Shown here: positions 32,216 through 44,774 of the stretch, piece by piece | Position numbering within the stretch: the stretch's first letter is position 1 | Layout: each line of letters opens with the position of its first letter | Assembly: GCF_949628265.1 (NCBI RefSeq) | Contig: NC_088787.1 | Coordinates: 30,432,501-30,496,500 of the forward strand | Source: Cloeon dipterum | Taxonomy: Eukaryota > Arthropoda > Insecta > Ephemeroptera > Baetidae | Reading direction: 5' to 3' | DNA length: 64,000 bases | Translations under genes and position numbers: made by a program | The notes under the pieces: model-generated | Databases searched by the model: none | Told to the model about the DNA's origin: nothing | What the model saw: the letters and a program-made list of their open reading frames with translations, nothing else

Positions 32216-34369
32216 TTATTTGATTCAAATTATTTGCGAACGCACTGATCTTAATAATGTACATCGTGCAAGAGTTTCATCACTCCCCGTTCCTTTGCTG
32301 CTGTTTGAGTTTGAATAATGTAAAGCTGGGAAGGCGATCTTGAAGCAGGAGGGTGGAGAAGTTAATTAAGACAGTTTTAAAATGAAAATCATTGTGCAAA
32401 CAGTTACTTCTTTTAATTACACATTTAAATACAAAGCAATTTAATTGTCGCTGCTGCTGGTGCGTCTGTTTCCCGACTGCTCTCGGCGCCGAGATAAAAA
32501 GAAAGACCAACTTAATTAACTGCGAGTCGCTGAATGCAATTAAGCCGCTTTGGCGTACGGCGAAAAGCGGAGGAAATTATCATTCTCTCGGTGTAAAAGT
32601 TGGATTAAAAATTCGCACAAAGAAAGCAAGCCCGTCCGGCACGCAGCACACAATTAACCTCGCGGCGGTGTTTCGCGTCCTTTCCTTAATTCCCAAGCTC
32701 CACACTGCCGGCCTTCTTTTTTATTAAATTTCTTCGCAAACTCGACTTTTTTGTTACGCAAACAGACGCCATCTTCCTCCTGCTATCTAATAATAAAAAG
32801 ATTAGCTCAAAGACCAACGCAAGATGTGTGCTCGCGTAATTGCCGCCTGTTGACTTTTGATCAAGTTTTATTAATCCAAGATATTCCTGCCGATCAGCCC
32901 CACCACCGGCATCAAAGTTTCAAATTAAGTTTTAGAGCAAAGAAGAAGGGGCACTGCTCTTCCAAATTTTGTGTTGTACGGTGATTTACAAGACAGCTTA
33001 AAATACTCGCCTGTGAATTTCAGTCGATTGAATTTTTCTTTGTAGAAATTGTTTGAACAATCCTTTTTACAATTTAAAAATGAGGGAAATGCTAAAAATA
33101 TTAAATTTTTGAAAAAATAAGCTCACAAGTTTGCTCATGCTAATCTAAGCATTGTCTCTTTACTGCAAAATCACGATTTATTTCACAATTTATGGATTTT
33201 TTCCTTATAATTCGTACACCATTGGATAGATGGATAGGTACGGGGGAGAAATAAATCAATTTTTCGACCAATTTGGTAAAATATCGGTGCTGATTTAATT
33301 TTTTCAAACTGTAAACTCAATGAACCACATACTTATGATCATCAATGCAAAATGTTCATAAATTGTTGGCCGTAAAGCATAAAAATTTGGCAGACTGGAA
33401 TATTTAAAGCACAAACCAAATGTTTTTCGATTTCCCTGCACTTTGGATAATTTTTATTATTCATTTTGTATGCACCGTCGCAAATGGTGTGTAATTACCA
33501 CAGTTAACGGAGTATTCAGAGGATTCGTATTCAAGCTGCGACAATGACGCAGACGAGAATGTGCACCTCATCGTGCGTATACAATATGGCAAGGGAAAGA
33601 GGGCTGCTACGATAAATAGCTTCATAATTTTGCGCATTACTCGGCGCTAATTTGGCGCACATAATAGCCCTTGGCACATCATCTTTCTTTTCGCTGTGCG
33701 AATAATTAGGCCTGCGAGGCCGGAAGTGTCGCTCAGACTGCGGCATTTCGCGAAACAAATGATGGTAATCATGCCGCCGCGCGTTTTAACAAAGTACCAT
33801 CATCATCATCGTCGTCCTCATCCTCCGCCTATCATCGTCGTCAACTCGCGGAATGAAACAAAAAATAATCCGCTCGAATGAAATGAAACAAGTGCAGCGA
33901 GGGTGCGCGCCATTTGATTCTTGTCTATGCTGACAAATATCCTTTTATCTATGAACAGGAAAAACAGCCCATTCTTCATTTTGAAAGTATAAATATCTCC
34001 AACACAAAATTAGGTAATGACTGGAATTAACTTTACGGAAAACTACTTAGAATCCGTTTTTAAATTGTCAAAGGAATGTGTGACTAATCTGTTAAATGAT
34101 AGGAATGTTTTCATTTGAGCAACTCAAATTCCATCTGGCGCCAGCGGTTTGGTTAGTCAGCTATTGATATCTTTTTTACAAATTCTTAAATTCAACTTTT
34201 ACATCACCTTGATTTCAAATTTAATTTTTTTGAGAAAGAAAAAATGTCTACAAGTTGAAAATTCAGTTCCATTTTTTTAAATTTTATTAAATATATTTAT
34301 TTAATTCAATTCTTCTATTTAACTTGTGGCATGTCAATAATAATTTAATAATATGTATATCTTTAGTGT

Positions 34370-34610
34370 CTTTTGGCGAGGCTATATGTTTCAGATATGG
34401 TTACATTTCTAAATATATGCCCCCCCAATTGCAATGCACAAACAAAAAATACACACCAAAATCATAAATTTTCTACAAATGCAAAGAATTAACCACGCAA
34501 AAATACAATTTCTTAAGATAAAGTACTACAGACTATTGTAAATATTTTATTATTCTTTTATAGTTGTAACAAATTGCTTGTATCACGGCTCAAGCTCCTT
34601 TGTGGAAACA
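34370..34610 (+). repeat. Dispersed repeat Y, copy 2
   Basis: Matches the copy in E2F intron 5 (11577-11780), including the C-rich block ATGCCCCCCCAATTGCAATG. Confidence 0.6.
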
Positions 34611-35466
34611 AATTAATAGTTCAGACATATTAAACAACCATTTTTTCCTAGAAGCTAATGTAAACGTCAATTAAAAATGTTTTTCTGGTCTGCCAGGGGC
34701 AACTCAATTTTTACATTTTTTAATGAAAAATAGCGAACCATCTCTTTGGCGGCCATCCATCACAAAAAGATATCCAAACAGTGATTTAAGAATTATAATA
34801 TCAATGTTACTAATAATTAAAAAAGGTGGAGGAAACTAATTCTGCATTTTATTTAAATATCTAATTTTTTCTGCCATTGTTCGTGCGTTATGATGTGAAA
34901 AGTAGGTGCAATTTATTGAAAAGAAAATTTTTTAAAACATTTAGGAAAGTGGCAAATTAGTATTACCAGTTTGCATTACACGCTGCACGATCGAGTCCCT
35001 TAAAATGGGGTAATTGTCAGTTAGATGGGAGGGTGGAGAATGTGGCAATAATTGCCACTATGTGCGTGTGCTCAGTCACATCGAGAGGTGCAGCGTAGCA
35101 AACAGCCGGGGCGCATACCATATTCGCGCACGACGATGATTATTACGCCCTTTTAAAACCCCTACCACGCGCGCACACACACATATTATAACCTCTTTTT
35201 CGCTTTCATATCACGCGGCTTTAATACAGTTGGACTGACTCTCAACGCCGAGAGAGAGAGAGAGAACGCTCTGAAAATAAAAAAGAGTGACGCAAAGAGA
35301 AAATCGCTGACTGCTATTTGGGTGGCAAAGCGTGCGGGCGGGCTAGCGGGGGTTGAAAAGGGTGCAGATGAGTGAAAGAGGAGCCGCCGCCGCCGTGCCG
35401 CTCTTTTTCCAAATGAAAGAGTGCCTCTATAGCGTATTAAGCGCTTACATTCAGAGGATGACTCTG

Positions 35467-35489
35467 GCGAACGAACGAACGAACGAACG
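35467..35489. repeat. CGAA tetranucleotide repeat
   Basis: About six CGAA units within a GC-rich patch. Confidence 0.9.
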
Positions 35490-36009
35490 CGCCTCCGCTC
35501 AGCAAATACAATGGATAAGCCGTCGAATTAAAGTCATATAGAACACTAAATTTTATATACCACGCCACCACTAAAACTGCTGGCTGAAATCGAAATTTCA
35601 CTCCCTTGATGCAACGCACTCGGAGAAAGGACGCTCACTGGACCAGAGGCCGGCACCACACTGCATTTCCATATTCAACTCCACAAGACGTTGGAAAAAT
35701 GCCCTGAAACGAAAAAGTTATTGGCAATACTAGAACACAATTGATTAAAAAAGAGATTTTTGAGTTTATTTTTATTTTGAATTTTCCTCATCCAATATTA
35801 AAATTAGAGAACAATAATTATTTTTTTAATGGCAATAAAATCATCAATCAGATAAAATAATAATAAAATAGCCATATAAATTAAATTTTTTAACATTCTG
35901 AAGCATTTTGAAAATCGATTATGCTCTATTTTTAAGCGTAACCCATGAATCGATAAATTAATGAGGATTTTAGCTTAATTAAATCTCAGTTAAAGGTCAA
36001 ATTTTACGA

Positions 36010-36180
36010 ACTTTCCGTTGTTTTTGCGACACGTGCCACGCCTTCTTTTTCTATTTCCGGATAACCACTCCGCCAATTAAAAATTGTCGTGAGCTTTAAA
36101 TAGATACGTTTAATTTTATGATTTTCCCGCGCCTTTTGCAACATATGTCACACCTTCTTTTAATATTCCGCCGGAACCAT
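36010..36180. repeat. Tandem pair of a CACGTGCCACGCC-type unit
   Basis: Two diverged units of about 65-75 bases in tandem: GACACGTGCCACGCCTTCTT near 36028 and CAACATATGTCACACCTTCT near 36139, each followed by CCGG and AACCA. A third unit lies at 40545-40625. Confidence 0.5.
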
Positions 36181-36189
36181 GTCTGGGCC

Positions 36190-36330
36190 CACTCCGGCTT
36201 TGTCCTCCAGGGCAAGGTCTTAGTCACTTGTTTTTCTGAAGTGTCGCCCTTTCTCACATGATTTCCAATTGTAATTTACTGTGATACATTAATGTATTTA
36301 TGACATAGTGTGAGAATAAACATCCAATTA
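36190..36330 (+). repeat. Dispersed repeat Z, copy 2
   Basis: The right half (36256-36328) matches copy 1 at 333-402. The left half (CCTCCAGGGCAAGGTCTTAG and on) is not found in copy 1, so this copy extends further 5', as expected of 5'-truncated LINE fragments. Confidence 0.5.
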
Positions 36331-38572
36331 ATGTTGCCAATTAAAACACCCCTCAAGTAACTTCCAGTGTGTACGTGCATTGAAATTTTTTAAAAAATTC
36401 AGTCATTTTTCCAACGGTTCACTCTTGGAAATCGATTTACGTGGAAAAGAAATAAGCTGCTTTTTCAAATGCACTCTTGGCAACATGAGTAAAGTATTGA
36501 ACGTTTAGCAAATAGGCATATAAAATGTTTTCGAAGGAAAAATCGGTCTTGACCGGCCTCTAAAGTCGATCTTGATGATGGTATACACAGAGTGTGCAAA
36601 AGAGTGCGTGGCGGCATTTAGCCTAAAGGATATAATAAAAGAGACAGCATTTCATTCGACGCGAAAAGAGCAGCGGAGGGAAAATTCATTTGAATGTTCC
36701 TTTCCAGCAGAGGTAGGTAGTCGAAAAAGGGAGGAAAAAGGTTGCCGAGTCGTTTGACAGGCACACTCTGCTCTCTGCCGGCGTTTTAACAAAATTGGCC
36801 CCATCACTGCTATTAAATCCGGACGACTCGGCTCAAGTGGCAAGTTTTTATAATACTAGATTTTCCCAAAGCAGAAATAAAATTACAAACATTAGAATCA
36901 GAGTTAACAGACTTGTAGAAAATTGAAATCGCTGCGGCGACGCCTACGAGTGCATAATTTATTGCTGTGCATTTTTCGCAAAGCTCGGGTTCACAGGAAT
37001 TTAATTTCTCTATAGTTGGGCGTGCATTGTACGTCCGCGTGTACAGCGTATTTGATGCTCGTTTTGTGCCGATTTCAATAAAAGCGACCGCCTGCATCCT
37101 GTTATTTGTGTGATGCTGCCGCCGTTGCTGTGATATCATATGAAAAATGCTGCACGATATTACATTTATTACACAGCGTGCAACTCTTTCATCACATTGT
37201 TCGACAATATTTTAAACATCATATGTGCGTCTGTTTGTGCATGCATGAGCTCGTTCGCTCGCTCTTTTATCATTTTGAGGCCCGCAATAATAAAAATTGA
37301 CATAATGGATTTCGTGATATCAAATAAAAAAGCAATATCGGCGCCGTTTTTCATGTACAATATCGTGTCTCTTCGGCGCAATGATTATTTATTAAATTCC
37401 GCCCGCTGGCTCTCTTTCAAAGCGAAAAAGAGCACAGTTCTCGTCCCGCGCGCGAGCTGTTTGTATATTCTCCTCTTTGTTATTCATAAATTCATGCATC
37501 TATCGGGTTTTATTGTTGCTTTCCGCAAAATGTTGGCAACTACAGCATTTGGCTGCAGGAAGAATACACCACGCAGCAACAAATTTGGTGCAAATTGCGA
37601 GTTTCCCCTTTCCAGGCAAAGGATGTCCAACTTTAATTGCCAATTTTTCCTTGATAAACATACAAAAAGAATAATCGTAACACGAAAAAGTTAATCAACT
37701 ATGTCTCCTGTTTTTTTTAACCTCTTGCTCAGCACATGCCGTGGGCTATGAGTTCACCACCACGGGCAGATAACTTGGGGCCCGAGTGGCCGCAAAGGAG
37801 CTAATCGGGCCCAATCGTGGCATTTCGCCTCCCCGCACCGAAATCTTTCCTTAGAAACTCCAGACATTTTTTGTCCTTTAAGCCGCTGGAAAGATGCGAA
37901 AACCAGCAAGTGGCGCCTCCTGCCAGTCTGTTGAGCTGTTTGAGCATTTTCGAGTCACTAAACACTAACCGCCTTTTGGCATCTCTGACATTGGGCAGGC
38001 AGTATTAGATCCCCGAGAGCAGCTCAAATTTCTCACATTGCCTTATTGACACTCCTCAGAATGCCTTCAATAAATGCGAGCCAATGGCCTGGTTTTTAAT
38101 TCACGAGGTAGTCGATTTTCATTAACTGTCCCAATATTCGACCAAATTCCAAGAAATCATGGCAGTTTGAAATTTGTTAGAATTGCGTGAACTATTCCTA
38201 AAGCTCAATTGTCATCCTGTATCAGACCCTATCGAATGGTATTGAAAAAACAGATTTCTTCAGATAAAACGTTGCACTGCCCTTTTAAGTTGCAGTCTTA
38301 TAGTTATTGCGGTCGGTCACAACTCGCAGCAGCCTCGAAAACAGCAACACCTGGCCGTGACTCGCACCCCATCCCAGCGCTGCTACAGTTTGCCCTCGGT
38401 AAATTCATTACGCGGTTCTATATTGGCAAATAAACAAATAAAGCAGCAAGTCCACTAAGGTTTATATTACGTGTCGGCAGCGTCCGACCGTCCCACCCTC
38501 CCTCCCTCGCTGTCTTTTTTACACTCACTGCTGCGCGCGGCTGTGAAGTGATCATCATCGAATCTCTGCCTG

Positions 38573-38591
38573 CTCTCTCTCTCTCTCTCTC
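38573..38591. repeat. CT microsatellite
   Basis: About nine CT units beside a GC-rich patch. Confidence 0.9.
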
Positions 38592-38984
38592 CCTAGCAGC
38601 AAGATTAAATCTGCGAGCCAAACGTTATTGGTTTCACGCAGCACGCAGATAGAAGAGCCAAATCCAGCAGCAAACCCTTGACGGCCCTTTTATTCACTAT
38701 TTGGTGGCCAAACATTCCAGAGACGCGATGATGATGATGATACGCCGCCGCAATTTCACCCCTGCGCTCTCACCACACTCATTAGAACACACTTTGGCAT
38801 TTCATCTGTTAAAATTTGAAAAAAATATTCTGTTTTTTTTACTAAAATGGAAATAAATCCCCTTGCCATGATTGCTGTTCCGTTTAGGGTATATCAATTT
38901 TATTTTATTAATTTTTTAATCAAATTTATAATATATAGCATGCCTATACTCAATATTAATTTTTTCCAAAAATCACCCTGAAAT

Positions 38985-39600
38985 ACCACCCCTTTTCTCA
39001 TTTATAAATTAAAACAGTTTATATTTTAATTAAATTAATAAACAATAAAAATTCCATTGTTGTAAATTTCTTTCAAGGGATTGAAATATTTTGGGAGGGG
39101 ATTTAACACCTCCTTACCCCTTCAGCTGGATAGGGTAGGTTAAGGCAAGTCTATAACGGTGGGTATTTTTTGCAATTCTGATGGATTGATTCGCTCAAAG
39201 AGATTGTGTCAGCGCTGCGTGTTTTTTTGGGTAAAACAGTTCTACTGTGTTGATGAATATTTTTCTTACGTGTAGGAGTTGTAAATTGTTGATAATTCCT
39301 TGTACATTTCAAATTTGTACAATTGCGTAACTTTACTTGTTGTTGATTTTGTTTTTGGAATTTGATGTATGTGACTCATTGTCAGTGTATTCATTATATT
39401 GATTTATGTACATGCCAAGTACGCAAATAAAGAGAAATTAAATTAAAGACCCGAGATTAGGAGTTGCCAATATTTGCGAAACACGAAAAAGGATAAAAAT
39501 TATATTTTTTTCGAGTTTTGAAAGAGAACAACATTCCCAATTTTCAAACTGGTCACGAGCCAGCACATTTTAAAATATCCAATAGGACAAATACTTTATA
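38985..39600. repeat. Foldback repeat X, copy D (interrupted)
   Basis: Repeat X sequence runs to GCAATTCTGATGG near 39184 and resumes at AGACCCGAGATTAGGAG from 39447. The 262 bases between are foreign. The outer part continues through TTGCGAAACACGAAAAAGG. Confidence 0.65.
39185..39446 (+). mobile_element. LINE-like 3' fragment nested in repeat X
   Basis: Ends in TACGCAAATAAAGAG and an AAATTAAATTAAA tail, as expected of a truncated non-LTR element. The break and resumption of the host repeat fix both ends. No coding region remains and no target duplication was clear. Confidence 0.5.
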
Positions 39601-40779
39601 TAATTATTTTTAATTAGTTAATCTTGCACTCGTCATTGTTCAGACACTTATTAATTCATTTTATTTCTCTTACACCATATTATCATCGCACTGACTTAGT
39701 TTAGTTCAAAATTCAGATAAGACCTTTGGGCAATTATTCAGCATTTGCCACCCCGTTGGTGCATGTGCGGCCAATTTTGCCAATTCGTTCCCTCAACATC
39801 CATCTAATAATGCCGGTCGCTCGCCTGCGGCCACCAAAAAGCGATAATTGCGAGTTAGTCTTTGAAATAGAGGCCCCTCACTCGGCCTGCGCTCTGCTTT
39901 GTCCCCGGGCACCGGTCTTTCTTAATAAAAGCCGCCCCGCTTTTGTTGCTGCACACGCTTGGTCAGCGGCGCAGTCACTTTAATATCGGCGACGGGCGGG
40001 CACAGAGGAAACGGGACGACGCTTTCCGATCCCGGGAATAAAAATCACGCCAAATTGAATAATAAGCGCAGCTCGCAAGAAATAGGCAAACAAACGACGC
40101 CCGCCAGGATAAATAGTAATATAAACTGCGCTGCTCGCCGACCACGGACCACCGAGACGGAGGAGGAGACGGAGATGGAGAGAGGAAAAGCGGACCGAGA
40201 ACGAGGAGAACGAGACCGGCCACCGCAGATTCAATTTCCAATTTCCTTTGTCGTTGCTCTCTCCCCGGACGGCTCCATGTAAATAAATAGATTGAGGAAA
40301 TATCCTTATTTGTGGCACAAGAAAGCAACCAAGCGCCTCAAGTGGAGCTCATCGTTTTTCCAACACCGTCAGCACACACAGTTTATCCAGGTTTATATTG
40401 ACAGTGAGTTGAAATTGTTTTCCTTTAAAATGAAATTAATTCAGCTCAAATTTACATTTGTTCCGGGTGTGCAAAACCGATAATCTAAGCTCATTTAAAA
40501 AAATTAATGATTTAATCAGGATTCTTGGTGAATATTAAAAAAACGACGAATTTTATGATTTCCCCGCGCTTCGTTACACGTGCCACGCCTTCTTTATTAA
40601 TTTTTCAGGGAACCACGCCCCCAGTTCAAAATTAATTCCCTTTCCCAGTAGAGAATAAGAAACAATTTCCAGGCCTGCGGGGTCCGGCAAATTTACTGCA
40701 AAATTTTCCACTAAAACTTGAACCTATTTGACCGGTATCGTATTTCTTAAAGTTCCAAAAATAAAAAAAGGATTTTGAA
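39601..40779. other. Gene desert, part 5
   Basis: No gene recognised. 39730-40290 is GC-rich with GAGACGGAGGAGGAGACGG-type purine runs. The third CACGTGCCACGCC-type unit lies at 40545-40625. Confidence 0.5.
40545..40625. repeat. Third CACGTGCCACGCC-type unit
   Basis: TTTTATGATTTCCCCGCGC then ACACGTGCCACGCCTTCTT, matching the tandem pair at 36010-36180. Confidence 0.5.
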
Positions 40780-41125
40780 ACTTCGTTCAGGTTGCTTGAT
40801 CATTAAACCGTTTGCAATTGCCTTTAAAGGTCAAGGTCACTGAAATCGATTTTTCGAACTCAAATTTGAAATCGCAAAATTAATTCAAATGTTTAATGTT
40901 TATATTTTTTGCCATCTTTTAGAGAGCAAAACTTAGGCTAGGCACGTCTCAATTTGAAATGGTGATTTGCCAGAGTTAAAAAAGGTGCATATAAGGGTTC
41001 TGAAACATTTTCTCACACCCAAATCTCAGATTTTAATGGTTGGGTTTGCAAAACCCGCACACCGCTGGACTATTATCGACCTCCCCTATAGAGAGCCAAA
41101 GCAGTCTTAGGGTCCCAACCACTCA
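40780..41125. repeat. Foldback repeat X, copy E (partial)
   Basis: One arm in inverted sense: AGGTCAAGGTCAC outer part, then CCCAAATCTCAGATTTTAAT and GACCTCCCCTAT near 41018-41085. Confidence 0.5.
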
Positions 41126-41211
41126 ACTTAAATTTTTTCACAAGAAAAACGCATTTTTTATTGTTTGTACATCAATTTGCAATAGGGTTGAGTGCACACT
41201 GTTCGACTGTC

Positions 41212-41345
41212 ATAATTCAATTCAATTTATTTGACTTTCATCATGGTACTACATTCAGATGACGATCTTCTCACAATATATTCTAATCTGTCCTATATAG
41301 ATAGCCACCCCATCAGAAAAGGAAAAAAATCATATTTTTAGCGAC
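41212..41345 (-). mobile_element. LINE-like 3' fragment, minus strand
   Basis: On the minus strand it ends GAAAGTCAAATAAATTGAAT with a TTGAA repeat tail, much like the fragment ending at 25230. No coding content. Confidence 0.45.
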
Positions 41346-43581
41346 TGCTATATAGATGTGCAAACAAGTCAAAATCGTTTAATTTCAATCCCTTAATCTC
41401 CACTCCATAGAGTGACAGACTAATAATCATTTTTAATTTATTTTATTCATTTACGCATTTTTAAACTCGGTCTCAATACTATTTTACATCCTCTTGAATT
41501 TACATTTTCTCCAATTTTACCTTTATCCATTGAACACAAATTTTAATTTTTAAATATTTCTTGCTGAATACGAATCGAGTTTTGACTAAAAAAACACTGT
41601 AGCATTGAGGAGCGGCGGTGAGTGATCGATGTCTGCAAATGTGTTGGCTGGAGAGGCGGCGGCGTAGTTGGCCCTAACTTCGATAAACTAGCTCGTCTGG
41701 ATTTTTGATCAGGCTGTTGCACACACAAGAGCCAGATAAAAAAAGTTGCAAACACATTGCGGGCTGGCAGCGTTGGTGGCGCGCGCACTTGGTGGCTGAG
41801 TTTCAATTTTCTCGGCAAATAAGAGCACGTGAGTGAGAGAGCCCCAGCAGCCGCACCGAAAAAGTAATAAAACGGATTATCTGATGGCGAGAGCGAGCGA
41901 ATGATCCGATGATATTGCTGCTGCTGGTTTTTGAGTGAGTGAGTGAGAGCAGCGGCAGCCCCGAGAAGAGAGTGAGTTAAAGCAAATCGTTATTTGATTC
42001 GCTTTTTATTTGCTACCATATCCGAGCCGACTGCTTTTCACCGCCGAGTACTTACTTCCCTCGAGTAGCACGCCGCGAATATAAGGAACATCAGCACTTC
42101 TTATTGAATTCCACCACGATCTTGCCAGGCTTGGAGCAGGGAGGCTGCGGCGGCGTCAGGGAGGGTGGGAGGGCGGGCGGGGGCTGTTTGCCTCGTGCTG
42201 CTATATCACACTACCCAGAAGATCTCTTATCGTGTTTCTAACTCCTTTAATCAAGGCGAAATGAATATAGCTCTCTCTCTCTTTCTCTCTCTCGTACTCG
42301 CGCAGAGGCGGGGGAGGCGCGCGCAGGGTGTATTTTTTCATCAACTACCACCGTTTATTAACTTCTTCATCTTTTATTCTGTAGAAATAAATTAGACTCG
42401 TCCAAAGTAGAAAGTAAATAAAACAAGTGCCCCCTCATCATCAGCATCATCATCTGGATTCTGCTCCTGCTCCTTTTATTTGATATATGTATGGGGCGTG
42501 GTATTATATATTTTCTGCTTCTGACAGCTCTTTTAATTCTGTGTGTTTCACAAGTGAGCGCAAACCACCTCACAAATGGTCCAAATTTTGCTATTGATTT
42601 TGCTCTAGTCCATTCAGCGATCGGTGACGGCATATAAATTTTCTGAAAATAAATTTTATTTTTAATATTTGGCGGAGGCTGTTTTTTCTTTTTCTTTTTT
42701 GCTCCATTTACCGGTTGATTTATTGCCAAAAATATCATATTTTCAGGAACATTAAATTCTCTTTTGGCACTGGTTTTTAGCTTCCAAGTGGATTGTCAGG
42801 AGGTTTTAATTTTTGCATATTTTAATTATTTCTTGACAAATGAATTTACAATAAGATACGATAAACCACCGATTTATTTATTAACAATTTTTCCTCAAAC
42901 TCGCACATTGTTGGATAGATCGCGATGTTTTGCCCCTGATTCCATGATAGCACATTGTAGAAATAAACTCTTGCCAAATTTCACAAACAATAAACTTGCT
43001 ATAATATTCAAATTGATCTTAATTTTTGGCTTATTTAAATCTCCGCTTTAACAGTTCAGGTGGTTTGGACGAACTTTGGTTTCAATGAAAAATTTTAATT
43101 ATTGCTAAAAATCGTAAAGTTGCACAATTAGTGCCTAACCCTAATTTCAGTTGAATTTTTGAAAGTGTGCCCTCGTCCTGAAGCACAATCACAATGCGTG
43201 TATTCCTGCTGAGCTGAAAAAGTAAAACAAACATGGTGAATTTGAATTTACTGCGTGGTTTGACTGTGTGTGCGCACGAAATAAATAACGTGCACACACG
43301 CTGAGACTGCAAATAGAGATAAGCGGCTGGGTAGTTTTTAAGTGGCGTGCATAAGATGAGCAGCTTTCCATTGAAAATACAGCAAGCAAAGGAGAAGCAG
43401 GGCACAGAAGCGAGAGTCTGCATGCACAACTGACTTCATAATACTCTTGAGAGCCACTCAATCGGACAAAAGAGAGTTTTATTTTACCATATTACGGATG
43501 ATGCTGGGGAAGAGGGAAGAGAGGAAATTTGATGTTCCCATCATCATCATGATCATCAGCAGCAGTGCAGAGGCGGAGGCT

Positions 43582-43678
<97 letters not shown>

Positions 43679-44774
43679 ATATATTTTAATGCCGCCACCG
43701 CCTGCTCAGCCCCGGTGCTCTCTTTCTCATTTTATCTTTTTAGCACTCTCCAACCGAGTCGGCTCGCTTGCTCACCCGCCTATATTATCCCCGCGCTGCT
43801 CACTCGCTCTCTGATAATTTCCAAGCTAGATTCATTTTCATTTAACACTTGAGAGAAACAGCAGAGCGAGATGATGAGAGTTGGAAAAACGAGTGCTGGC
43901 CCCGGCCCCGCACTGCTGCGCCGCGCCTGCCGCTGGAGATTTGAATATGCGACTAAAGAGCCAGCAGAGCCAGAGAGATGATGAGCTGTTGATGCGGCGA
44001 ATTCCGTTTTAATATCTCGTTCCCTTTATGAGACGTGATGAAACTGCTGCCGGATCACTGACGCAACCTCTATTGACACAGCCGGAAATGTAATAGCCAG
44101 CCGCGCGCGCGTTTTGCTGCTTTCCGACTAAATCCGCACTTTCGTGGTGCGAGAGAGTTAATGAGAAAAAAAGGAAAGTCGAGCTCCCGCCATACCGGGC
44201 TAATATGCCACGATTCCACTTATTTGAAATTTTTAATCTCGCACCGGCCAGGATTTTCATTCAAATTGTACGCATTTGCAGCCAAAGTCGGAAAAATGAT
44301 TTTGATACCAAATTATTTTTCTTTTTTTACAGCTGTTGTTGTAGACTTGGTTTTTTTCATTTAATTGATTCCCTTTAAATCTTGGAGTAAAAATATCAAG
44401 TTTATGAATAGAAACATTTGTCCAATTTTATTTCCAAAAACAGGATTATATCGCTTCTTGAATAAAAGCCACTAAGTAATTTTACTATCTTTTGTTCGGA
44501 GCAAAATATTAAATAAATAAACGCAACAGTGTCTGCACCAAAGATAATTCAAAAGAATCAAAGCTCTCGATGTTTTTCTATGACGGCTCTCATGATTTTC
44601 AGCTGGATGAACATCTTTAAAAAGAATCGAATTTGTCTGCGTAAGGTTGGTTTAATTTATTCCACCTCACTAACTCCCTACAAAAAAAGTTTCCATTAAA
44701 AAAACAGTTACAAAGTGCATTATTGATCGAAACGGTAAATGTTCATACTGCAGGAAATGCCTTTTTGAGCCGCA
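41346..44774. other. Gene desert, part 6
   Basis: No coding gene recognised. 41580-42340 and 43480-44240 are GC-rich with GAGTGAGTGAGTGAG runs and CAT/CAG triplets. The long CT microsatellite is at 43583-43676. The final 400 bases are AT-rich FMO 3' flank. Confidence 0.5.
43583..43676. repeat. Long CT microsatellite
   Basis: About 47 uninterrupted CT units. Poly-Leu-Ser and poly-Arg-Glu frames across it are artefacts. Confidence 0.95.

Larger units (their letters stand above)
32216..38984. other. Gene desert, part 4
   Basis: No coding gene recognised in 6.8 kb. AT-rich stretches alternate with GC-richer patches (32430-32990, 33530-33900, 35040-35700, 36570-37640, 38270-38760) that hold CAT/CGT trinucleotide runs, GAGA-type runs, ATTA cores and CGCGCG, the look of arthropod developmental cis-regulatory DNA. 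Repeat Y and Z copies and a tandem motif lie in the AT-rich parts. Confidence 0.45.

Noticed and set aside
37140-37694. 184-codon open frame in the gene desert
   Set aside because: No known motifs, codon content follows local AT-rich and GC-rich patches, no plausible exon partners.
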